From NCBI GenBank assembly GCA_023428035.1, contig JAEYZO010000890.1, positions 1-9,552 on the forward strand: DNA of 9,552 bases, given 5' to 3'. The notes under the pieces are model-generated. The model was not told where the DNA came from. It saw nothing but the letters and a program-made list of their open reading frames with translations, and searched no databases. This DNA is from Pseudomonadota bacterium. GTDB taxonomy: Bacteria; Myxococcota_A; Polyangia; Polyangiales; Ga0077539. The translations under genes and the position numbers were made by a program. Shown here piece after piece: positions 1-5,391 of this stretch (position 1 is the stretch's first letter; each line of letters starts with the position of its first letter).

Positions 1-54
1 CGCGCCCTGCTGCTGCTGCGCGCCCTGCTGCTGCTGCGCGCCCTGCTGCTGCTG
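1..54. repeat. 18-bp perfect tandem repeat, at least three copies
   Basis: Three identical 18-bp units (CGCGCC followed by four CTG) occupy the left edge; more copies may lie outside. On the coding (minus) strand each unit reads four CAG codons, GGC and GCG, giving QQQQGA. The unit is a multiple of three, so copy-number change would lengthen or shorten the lipoprotein tail without breaking the frame. Identity at every base, including synonymous positions, points to recent slippage or expansion. Confidence 0.9.
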
Positions 55-453
55 CGAGGAGCCCGCGGGGGCGGCGCCCTGCGACGGCGAGGAGGGCCGC
101 GCCGCCTCGGGGTCCGTCGCGTGCTCGGGGCCCTGCGCCGAGGGGTCGACCACGTCGGTGGACACGCTCGCGGTCACGGCGGTACAGGCCACGTAGCCCT
201 CGAGGGCGTAGCAGTCGTTGTCGGCGTCGCAGGAGCAGTCGGCCTCACCCGGGAAGCACTGACGGATGTGGCCGTCGGCGTTGCGGGGGTCACCGCGGTC
301 GTCGGCGGTGACGGCCTCGGGGCAGGTCCGCGCGGAGATCGCCGAGGTGGCGGCGCCCTGGGGGCTCATCTCGACGCCGCCGTTGCACCCGACGCTCGCA
401 GCCGCGAGGAGCGAGAGCACCGACAGGACCGACTTGTTGAGGGCGTTGTGCAT
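1..453 (-). CDS. Secreted Cys-rich lipoprotein with Gln-rich tail (partial, runs off the left edge)
   Basis: Reading the minus strand from ATG at 453-451 gives 151 open codons up to the window edge. The N-terminus has a basic start (Lys7), a hydrophobic stretch (VLSVLSLLAAASVG) and Cys23, which looks like a lipobox with Val-Gly before the Cys; Ser at -3 is not the preferred residue. The mature part has six more cysteines (44, 66, 73, 75, 81, 90), enough for three disulfides, within an Asp-rich segment (EADCSCDADNDCYALEGY). An Ala/Pro/Ser linker and then QQQQGA repeats follow. The protein is probably anchored in the envelope with a disulfide-bonded knob and a flexible tail. I do not recognise the family. 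No clear Shine-Dalgarno lies close to the ATG; GGGAGG at 477-482 is 23 nt away. The gene is divergent from the kinase at 1227. Codons mostly end in G or C, like the neighbouring genes. Confidence 0.72.
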   Translation of the reverse strand, partial: MHNALNKSVLSVLSLLAAASVGCNGGVEMSPQGAATSAISARTCPEAVTADDRGDPRNADGHIRQCFPGEADCSCDADNDCYALEGYVACTAVTASVSTDVVDPSAQGPEHATDPEAARPSSPSQGAAPAGSSQQQQGAQQQQGAQQQQGA

Positions 454-888
454 GGGCCGCAGGGAAGCGGCTGGGACCTCCCTGCGCAAAGCCCTTCGCA
501 GCTCTCTACATCGTTGATATCTGTACGGAATCGCACGCAGACCTGAGGTCCACGTAGCCCCCGCCCCACCACGCACCTACCTCTAGCGACACGAATTCCG
601 GGAAAGCCTCCCGGTCCATAGCCCCCAAGCGCGAAAAGCTCTCCTGCGGGTGATGTCCTACCAAAATGCCTGAGGGGTCTTCGAGAATCGGGAGAGTCAT
701 CCCTCCCACATCGGATCGAGGGTCGAGCCCGCCGTGAGGCCGCGGCGACAGGTCTGTTTCTGTAGTGTTTTCAGACACATACACACACCACGACGGAGGT
801 GTGCCCGGCGCCGACACGACGCGCGGTCGGGGCCGCGAGCGCTCGACCCGCGGTGAATCGGGAGGAACGCGGGGTGGGAGGAGGTGCG
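454..888. other. Divergent intergenic region, left part
   Basis: No convincing gene is visible here. GC content is visibly lower than in the flanking genes, with an AT-richer patch at about 752-790 (TTTCTGTAGTGTTTTCAGAC) that could hold promoter elements. GTCTG at 752-756 and CAGAC at 772-776 form short inverted arms around 15 nt. A 64-codon minus-strand frame (700 to 506) is open, but about a third of its codons end in A or T, and GGGAGGG abuts its ATG with no usable spacing, so it is not called as a gene. It ends 52 bp before the lipoprotein start on the same strand and could be a relic or leader peptide. Confidence 0.5.
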
Positions 889-1086
889 CGAGGTCGTCGG
901 AGACGGGGTCGGAGGTCGTCGGAGACGGGGTCCGAGGTCGTCGGAGACGGGGTCCGAGGTCGTCGGAGACAGGGTCGGAGGTCGTCGGAGACAGGGTCGG
1001 AGGTCGTCGGAGACGGGGTCCGAGGTCGTCGGAGACGGGGTCCGAGGTCGTCGGAGACGGGGTCCGAGGTCGTCGGAGACGGGGTT
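889..1086. repeat. Nine-copy 22-bp tandem array (minisatellite-like)
   Basis: Nine units of exactly 22 bp run without spacers: 889, 911, 933, 955, 977, 999, 1021, 1043 and 1065 are the unit starts. Only three positions vary. Base 1 is C, or G in units 2, 5 and 6. Base 17 is G, or A in units 4 and 5. Base 22 is C, or T in the last unit. The invariant core contains GGTCG, TCGGA and GACGGGG. When base 1 is C, each unit joint makes TCCGA, which is the reverse complement of TCGGA. Since 22 is not a multiple of three and the unit has no stop, all three plus frames and a minus frame stay open through it; this is an artefact of the repeat, not coding evidence. The array ends 140 bp before the kinase start. 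It may be a set of protein-binding sites or a passive expansion. Confidence 0.95.
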
Positions 1087-1226
1087 GAGGGTCAGCGGCG
1101 GTGACCCCCGCGCTCACCGCGCACTACACGGCCCCATAAGCGACCACTGATTCACGAAAAAATTGTCGCTTCTCGCCCCCTGAGCGCGACACCCTGTCCG
1201 CGTCTCTGTAATCCTAGAGCTCAACG
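1087..1226 (+). promoter_or_regulatory. Kinase upstream region with overlapping inverted repeats
   Basis: Directly after the 22-bp array come two overlapping inverted repeats. GGGTCA (1089-1094) pairs with TGACCC (1102-1107), and GCGGTGA (1098-1104) pairs with TCACCGC (1114-1120); as RNA hairpins they would exclude each other. A third pair, TGTCGC (1164-1169) and GCGACA (1186-1191), flanks 16 nt and starts at an A-rich run (about 1156-1162). TGTAAT at 1207-1212 could serve as a -10 box, but no good -35 stands 16-18 nt upstream. The kinase ATG at 1227 has no obvious Shine-Dalgarno. The kinase promoter probably lies here, but its exact position is not resolved. Confidence 0.35.
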
Positions 1227-2264
1227 ATGGCACCGCCCGACGACCTCACCCGCGCGGACGAAGGCGAAGTCGAAGGCGAGGTCGTCGCGCGCGCCCCCGA
1301 CGGCCTCGCGCCTGGCGACCGCGTCGGCCCCTACGTCGTGCTCGCGAAGCTCGCCGAGGGGGGCATGGGCGCGGTCTTCGACGCGCTGCACCTCGGGCTC
1401 GAGCGCCGCGTCGCGATCAAGACCCTGCACGCGCGGGTGCGCGGCTCGGCGGTGGCCCGCGAGCGCTTCATGCGCGAGGGGCGCGCCGCCGCGCGGGTGC
1501 GCCACCCGCACGTGATCGAGGTCTTCGACGTCGGGCTCCGCGACGACGACACGCCCTACCTGGTGATGGAGCGGCTCGAGGGCGAAGACCTCGCGGCGCT
1601 GCTCCAGCGCGAGGGCCCGATCGAGGTCGAGCGCGCGGTGGAGCTCGCGCTGCCCGTGATCGCCGCCGTGTGCGAGGCGCACGCGCGGGGCGTGGTGCAC
1701 CGCGACCTCAAGCCCGAGAACGTCTTCGTCGCGCTCGGGCCCCTCGGCGAGCCGCACCCCAAGGTGCTCGACTTCGGGGTGGCGGCGCTGATCGACGAGC
1801 GCAGCGCGCTCACGCAGGCGAGCGTCGTGGTCGGCACGCCCAGCTACATGGCCCCCGAGCAGGCCCTGAACAGCCGCGGCGCGAGCGTCGCGAGCGACCA
1901 GTACCCCCTCGGGGCGCTCTTGTACGAGTGCCTCGTCGGCTCGGTGCCCTTCGTGCGCGACACGCCCGTAGAGCTCTTCGCGGCCCTGGCGCGAGACCCG
2001 GTGCCCCCGCCGCGTTCGCTCCGACCCGGCCTGCCGCCCGCGTTGGAGGCGGTCATCCTCCGCGCTCTGGCCCGTGACCCCGCCGAGCGCTTCGCGTCAG
2101 TGAAGGGCCTGGGCGCGGCGCTCCTGCCCTTCGCCTCCGACGCGGCCCGGTCGCGGTGGACGTCGACCTTCACGACGTCGGTGCTCCGCGCGCCGACGGT
2201 GCCCGCGCCGCGCCCGCCCGCGCCTACAGTGATGATCCTGCCGGGCGGAGCGCGCAGGTCGTGA
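1227..2264 (+). CDS. Hanks-type serine/threonine protein kinase, cytoplasmic
   Basis: This 345-residue protein should transfer phosphate from ATP to Ser/Thr of partner proteins. The kinase domain spans about residues 36-305. It shows a glycine-rich loop (AEGGMGAVF, 43-51, with Glu44 where the first Gly often stands), the ATP lysine (VAIK, Lys65), an alpha-C Glu84, the catalytic loop HRDLKPEN (Asp160, Lys162, Asn165), DFG (182-184), the activation segment ending in APE (209-211), and SDQYPLG (Asp224) in helix F, with Pro227 where Ser or Ala is common. All catalytic residues are present, so it is probably active. The HRD arginine and a Thr/Ser-containing activation loop suggest regulation by autophosphorylation. 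After the domain only a 40-residue Pro/Ala/Arg tail follows, with no transmembrane helix or sensor domain, unlike many PknB relatives. It is flanked by the 22-bp repeat array upstream and a hairpin downstream, so it is probably monocistronic. Target unknown. Confidence 0.96.
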   Translation: MAPPDDLTRADEGEVEGEVVARAPDGLAPGDRVGPYVVLAKLAEGGMGAVFDALHLGLERRVAIKTLHARVRGSAVARERFMREGRAAARVRHPHVIEVFDVGLRDDDTPYLVMERLEGEDLAALLQREGPIEVERAVELALPVIAAVCEAHARGVVHRDLKPENVFVALGPLGEPHPKVLDFGVAALIDERSALTQASVVVGTPSYMAPEQALNSRGASVASDQYPLGALLYECLVGSVPFVRDTPVELFAALARDPVPPPRSLRPGLPPALEAVILRALARDPAERFASVKGLGAALLPFASDAARSRWTSTFTTSVLRAPTVPAPRPPAPTVMILPGGARRS

Positions 2265-2361
2265 GGGGGTGACGCGCGCCCGTGACGGGGCGTCGCTCGC
2301 GACCGCACCTCGCGCAGGCCTGACGGAGCCCACCCGGCGGCGGCCTCCGCTCCGTACCAGG

Positions 2362-2382
2362 GAGATCCGCCGCCGGGATCTC
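2362..2382 (+). terminator. Hairpin, probable terminator of the kinase gene
   Basis: GAGATCC (2362-2368) and GGATCTC (2376-2382) are perfect inverted arms around a 7-nt loop (GCCGCCG). The following bases, GTCGTTCTCTTG, are pyrimidine-rich but not a clean T run. The hairpin is 98 bp past the kinase stop and 10 bp before the predicted -35 of the TetR gene, which suits insulation between two transcription units. It could also be a further regulator site, since it sits so close to the promoter. Confidence 0.5.
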
Positions 2383-2391
2383 GTCGTTCTC

Positions 2392-2419
2392 TTGACCCAT
2401 ACCGACCGATCAGTATGGA
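2392..2419 (+). promoter_or_regulatory. Predicted sigma-70-type promoter of the TetR gene
   Basis: TTGACC (2392-2397) resembles a -35 box and TATGGA (2414-2419) a -10 box, separated by 16 nt. A start site about 7 nt past the -10 would fall near 2426, leaving a leader of only about 6 nt before ATG at 2432. No Shine-Dalgarno is visible before that ATG, so the transcript may be nearly leaderless. The -10 and spacer lie inside the palindrome at 2397-2418. Confidence 0.5.
2397..2418. promoter_or_regulatory. Imperfect palindrome, probable TetR-family operator
   Basis: The left half CCATACCGACC matches the reverse complement of the right half (GATCAGTATGG) at 9 of 11 positions. A perfect CCATAC/GTATGG pair forms the outer arms. 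TetR-family dimers typically bind such palindromes next to their own gene, often with an ACCGA-type core as seen here. The site begins at the last base of the -35 box and covers nearly all of the -10, so bound repressor would block RNA polymerase and silence its own gene and those behind it. Confidence 0.65.
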
Positions 2420-2431
2420 CTACGCGCCGCG

Positions 2432-3088
2432 ATGCCCCCGCGCGAGAAGAAGGCCCCTGCCCGCGGTGACGCGCGCGCGGCGCTGCTGAGCGCGGCGCAC
2501 GCGTTGGTGCGTCGACAGGGTTGGGCCGCGACGAGCGTCGACCAGCTCTGCCAGGCGGCGGGCGTGACCAAGGGCGCGTTCTTTCACCACTTCGCCTCGA
2601 AGGAGGCGCTGGGAGTCGCGGCCGCGCGCCACTGGGACGCCGTCACGGCGCCCCTCTTCGCGAGCGCGCCCTATCACCGCCACGAAGACCCGCTCGATCG
2701 CGTCTTCGGCTACATCGACTTCCGCGCGGCCATCGCCCAGGGCGCGCTGGAGGATTTCACCTGCTTCGTCGGCACGACGGTGCAGGAGACCTTCGCCAGC
2801 TCGGACCCCATCCGCGTGGCCTGCGGCGACACGATCCGCGCGCACGCGGCGCACCTGGAGCGGGACCTCCGCGCGGCGATGGAGCGGCACCCGCCGCGCG
2901 CGGAGGTCACCGCCGCGGGCCTCGCCCTCTACACGCAGACGGTGATCCAGGGCGGCTTCGTGCTCTCCAAGGCCCAGGGGAGCAACGCGCCGCTGCTCGA
3001 CGCGCTGTCACACCTCAAGCGGTACCTCTCGCTCCTCTTTCAGGTCCCACACGACACGGAGACGGCCCATGGCGAACGCCCCCGGTAG
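2432..3088 (+). CDS. TetR/AcrR-family transcriptional regulator
   Basis: This 218-residue protein is a one-component dimeric DNA-binding regulator. The N-terminal TetR domain lies at about residues 14-62, with the helix-turn-helix at about 34-53 (TSVDQLCQAAGVTKGAFFHH) followed by the typical FASKEAL. The C-terminal ligand and dimer domain includes DFTCFVGTTVQE (about 108-119) and VIQGGFVLSKAQG (about 171-183), a pattern seen in NemR/AcuR-like members. Cysteines occur at 40, 111 and 131; Cys111 lies in the segment where some relatives carry a sensing cysteine, so reactive electrophile sensing is possible but unproven. The gene starts 13 bp after a palindrome that covers its promoter, and its end overlaps the VOC gene by 20 bp, so it probably represses the whole run. 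The ATG at 2432 has no Shine-Dalgarno; it is chosen by domain length and promoter distance. Confidence 0.93.
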   Translation: MPPREKKAPARGDARAALLSAAHALVRRQGWAATSVDQLCQAAGVTKGAFFHHFASKEALGVAAARHWDAVTAPLFASAPYHRHEDPLDRVFGYIDFRAAIAQGALEDFTCFVGTTVQETFASSDPIRVACGDTIRAHAAHLERDLRAAMERHPPRAEVTAAGLALYTQTVIQGGFVLSKAQGSNAPLLDALSHLKRYLSLLFQVPHDTETAHGERPR

Positions 3089-3863
3089 CTTCATCTGGTA
3101 CGAGTTGTTGACCACGGACCCCGACGCGGCCGCGCGCTTCTACGGCGCCGTCGTGGGGTGGGCGATCGGCCCGCGGGGCGAGTCCTCGGGCGCGCCGGAC
3201 TACCGCATGATCACTCGCGCCGACGGCGGCAGCGCGGGCGGCGTGCTGGCGATCACGGACGACATGGCGAAGCGCGGCGCTCGCCCGCGGTGGCTCGGCT
3301 ACCTCTACACGCCCGACGTGGACGCGGCGGTCGAGGCGATCAAGGCCGACGGCGGCACCGCGTGGATGAGGACGACGCTGCCCGTCGGAGAGATCGCGAT
3401 GGTGGCCGACCCCGCGGGGGCGCCCTTCTACGTGATGGCGCCCGCCCCGCCGCCGGGGAAGCCCGACGCGGTGAGCGACGTCTTCGACGCGCGGGCCGCG
3501 CAGCGCGTCCGATGGAACGAGCTCTCCAGCGAGGACCTCGCCCGCGCGAAGGCGTTCTACGCGAAGCACTTCGGCTTCGAGTTCAACGAGGCGATGAGCA
3601 TGGGACCGATGGGCGACTACTGCTTCATCGACCATGCGGGCGCGCGCGTCGGCGCCGTGATGCAGAAGCCCCCGCAGAGCCCCACCGACGGCTGGCTGTT
3701 CTACTTCGGCGTCGACTCGGTGGCCGCGGCGAAGCGCGCGATCGAGGCGGGCGGCGGAGCCGTGATCCGAGACGCGCACGAGGTGCCGGGCGGCGACTGG
3801 ATCGTGATCGCCGCCGACCCGCAGGGCGCGCCCTTCGGCGTCGTCGGCCCTCGCGGCGACTGA
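3069..3863 (+). CDS. Two-domain VOC (glyoxalase/bleomycin-resistance fold) protein
   Basis: The 264-residue protein has two tandem VOC modules. The first spans about 6-124, opening with FIWYELLTTDPDAAARFYG and closing with VADPAGAPFYVM. The second spans about 146-260, opening with VRWNELSSEDLARAKAFYAKHFGF and closing with AADPQGAPFGVVGP. VOC proteins include glyoxalases, extradiol dioxygenases and antibiotic-binding proteins; the fused two-module form resembles the actinobacterial CFP30B/hydroxylase-like group, whose substrate is mostly unknown. The His/Glu metal ligands of classic glyoxalase I are not obvious, so a binding or non-classical role is possible. There is no signal peptide, so it acts in the cytoplasm. 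GGAG (3058-3061) sits 7 nt before the ATG, inside the end of the TetR gene; the 20-bp overlap suggests translational coupling and shared control by that repressor. Confidence 0.9.
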   Translation: MANAPGSFIWYELLTTDPDAAARFYGAVVGWAIGPRGESSGAPDYRMITRADGGSAGGVLAITDDMAKRGARPRWLGYLYTPDVDAAVEAIKADGGTAWMRTTLPVGEIAMVADPAGAPFYVMAPAPPPGKPDAVSDVFDARAAQRVRWNELSSEDLARAKAFYAKHFGFEFNEAMSMGPMGDYCFIDHAGARVGAVMQKPPQSPTDGWLFYFGVDSVAAAKRAIEAGGGAVIRDAHEVPGGDWIVIAADPQGAPFGVVGPRGD

Positions 3864-3898
3864 GGACCGTTCAACCCACGACGAAGAGGAGATCCCTG

Positions 3899-4399
3899 AT
3901 GACTCGCTCCATGGACGACGCCCCCGGCGTCACGCTCTGCCTCTGGTACGAAGGCACCGCCGAGGAGGCGGCGAACTTCTACGCGAAGACCTTCCCGAAC
4001 AGCCGCGTGCGCGCGGTGCAGCGGGCGCCGGGGGACTACCCCGACGGCAGGCAGGGCGACGTGCTCGTCGTCGAGTTCACGGTGCTCGGCATCGACTGCA
4101 TCGGGCTGAACGGCGGAGCCCGGTTCAAGCACACCGAGGCCTTCTCCTTCCAGGTGAGCACGCGCGACCAGGCCGAGACCGACCGCTACTGGGACGCCAT
4201 CGTCTCCAACGGCGGCCAGGAGAGCCAGTGCGGCTGGTGCAAGGACAGATGGGGCGTGTCGTGGCAGATCACGCCCGTCGCGCTGACGAGGGCGATGTCT
4301 GGCGGCGACCGCGCCGCGGCGGGCCGCGCGTTCCAGGCGATGATGGGGATGAAGAAGATCGACGTCGCCGCGATCGAGAGGGCCGTGGCCGGAGGCTGA
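3899..4399 (+). CDS. PhnB-like VOC-superfamily protein (3-demethylubiquinone methyltransferase-like fold)
   Basis: This 166-residue protein matches the PhnB-like family (Pfam PF06983) by pattern. It has CLWYEGTAEEAANFYAKTFPNS near residues 14-35 and the hallmark CGWCKDRWGVSWQITP at about 111-126. Despite the older methyltransferase label, the family has a glyoxalase/VOC fold and mostly unknown substrates. The frame stays open far upstream over the preceding gene, but the true start is ATG 3899: AGGAG (3887-3891) stands 7 nt before it and homology begins there. Met5 is an alternative start. It lies 35 bp after the two-domain VOC gene and is probably cotranscribed, giving a cassette with three VOC-fold modules. 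It is cytoplasmic, with no signal peptide. Tail residues 134-166 (from SGGDRAA) are the usual end of this family (AFQAMMGMKKIDVAAIERA). Confidence 0.92.
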   Translation: MTRSMDDAPGVTLCLWYEGTAEEAANFYAKTFPNSRVRAVQRAPGDYPDGRQGDVLVVEFTVLGIDCIGLNGGARFKHTEAFSFQVSTRDQAETDRYWDAIVSNGGQESQCGWCKDRWGVSWQITPVALTRAMSGGDRAAAGRAFQAMMGMKKIDVAAIERAVAGG

Positions 4400-4427
4400 T
4401 CCGCGGAGGCGGAGGTATGATCGCGCG

Positions 4428-5357
4428 ATGCCTCGCACCGCCCTCTCACGGCTCGGCGTCGTCGCCTTCGCGACAGCGCTCGGCTGCGCGGGCGACGCCC
4501 GACCCACGGCGCTCGCGGACGAAGCCATCGACGCGTCCTTCGCCGACGTGCCCTCGGCCACCGTCCGCGGAGGCGGGGGTGGCAACGTCGGCGGCGGCGG
4601 CTCCTCTGGCGGTGGGTCCTCCGGCGGCGGCTCCTCTGGTGACGCCTCGACGTCGTCGGGGTGCCGCTCCACGGCGATCCTCGTGGTCGACCGCTCGGGG
4701 AGCATGCGAGACAGCACCCTCGACGGCGCCCAGAAATGGAGCGCGCTCCTCTCGGCGCTGGAGTCCGTGCTGCCGCGCATCGAAGACCGGGTCTCCCTCG
4801 GCCTGGTGATGTTCCCGCAGTCGGGCGCGGCGGGCGGGTGCGGGCTCCGCGCGACGCTCGACCTGGAGCCGCAGCTCCACGCGGCGAGCGCGATCCTGTC
4901 GCGCCTCCGGTCGAGCCCTCCCGACGGGCCGACGCCCACCGCGGGGGCGGTCGAGGTCGCGGGGGGTTGGTTCGCGTCCCACCCCGGCGCCGAGGGCCAG
5001 CGCTACGTCATCCTCGCGACCGACGGCGCGCCCAACTGCAACGCCGCGCTCTCGCCGGAGTCCTGCGTCTGCGGGCACTCGGGGTCGAGCTGCCTGTGGG
5101 GCGTCAACGGCTCCCTCCAGTGCCTCGACGACGTCCGCACGGTGGCGACGATCGGCGAGGTCCGACGGCAGAGCGTGTTCACCTACGTGATCGGACTCAA
5201 CGGCGCCGAGTCCTTCTCCAACGTGCTCGACGCGATGGCCGACGCGGGGGGCCGCGCCCGCGCCGCGACGCCGCGCTTCTACCCCGCCAACACGGCTAGC
5301 GAGCTCTCGAGCGAGTTCTCCACGGTCACTTCGGACATCGCCAACGGCTGCCCGTGA
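4428..5357 (+). CDS. vWA-domain lipoprotein
   Basis: This 309-residue protein has an N-terminal signal (basic Arg3 and Arg8, hydrophobic 9-18) ending in Leu-Gly-Cys20, a lipobox with Ala at -3. A low-complexity segment follows, with a Gly/Ser linker at about 48-71. The von Willebrand factor A domain runs from about 80 to 300. Its MIDAS metal site is intact: Asp88-x-Ser90-x-Ser92 in LVVDRSGSM, Thr169 or Thr171 in GPTPTAGA, and Asp199 in LATDGAPN. It should bind a divalent cation and a protein partner on the envelope surface. Cysteines cluster at about 204-230 (NCN, SCVCG, SCLWG), probably disulfides. GGAGG (4411-4415) lies 12 nt before the ATG, a longish spacing. The gene is 28 bp after the PhnB-like gene. 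Such lipoproteins are common in myxobacteria; no partner or precise role is evident. Confidence 0.92.
   Translation: MPRTALSRLGVVAFATALGCAGDARPTALADEAIDASFADVPSATVRGGGGGNVGGGGSSGGGSSGGGSSGDASTSSGCRSTAILVVDRSGSMRDSTLDGAQKWSALLSALESVLPRIEDRVSLGLVMFPQSGAAGGCGLRATLDLEPQLHAASAILSRLRSSPPDGPTPTAGAVEVAGGWFASHPGAEGQRYVILATDGAPNCNAALSPESCVCGHSGSSCLWGVNGSLQCLDDVRTVATIGEVRRQSVFTYVIGLNGAESFSNVLDAMADAGGRARAATPRFYPANTASELSSEFSTVTSDIANGCP
4593..4637 (+). repeat. Three 15-bp repeats encoding GGGSS in the vWA linker
   Basis: Residues 56-70 of the vWA lipoprotein are three consecutive GGGSS units. Codons vary between units (GGC/GGT/GGG, TCC/TCT), so protein flexibility rather than recent DNA slippage seems to maintain it. 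It probably works as a flexible tether between the lipid anchor and the vWA domain. Confidence 0.85.
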
Positions 5358-5391
5358 CCGCGCGACGCCACGTCACCCAGGAACCCCACCG

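Noticed and set aside
121..546. 141-codon plus-strand frame
   Set aside because: Antisense shadow of the lipoprotein gene, which has a signal peptide and an ordered cysteine pattern.
454..888. tRNA or other structured RNA gene
   Set aside because: No cloverleaf arms or known RNA motif could be found by eye; only short inverted repeats are present.
889..1086. CRISPR array
   Set aside because: Units are contiguous with no unique spacers, and no cas gene is present.
506..1117. 203-codon minus-strand frame and three plus-strand frames (765-1150) across the repeat array
   Set aside because: The 22-bp unit has no stop in these frames, so they stay open automatically; the products are a 22-residue periodic Arg/Ser/Asp repeat with no ribosome site or domain.
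3158..3898. Upstream extension of the PhnB-like gene to ATG 3158
   Set aside because: The extension is an Arg-rich shadow of the two-domain VOC gene; a good AGGAG and the family's N-terminus place the start at 3899.
4417..4809. Alternative ATG at 4417 right behind GGAGG
   Set aside because: It is out of frame with the vWA gene, the ribosome site is only 1 nt away, and the frame yields low-complexity sequence without a domain.
3701..4939. 412-codon minus-strand frame
   Set aside because: It is antisense to three well-supported genes; composition is Pro/Arg/Ala-rich and no motif is recognisable.
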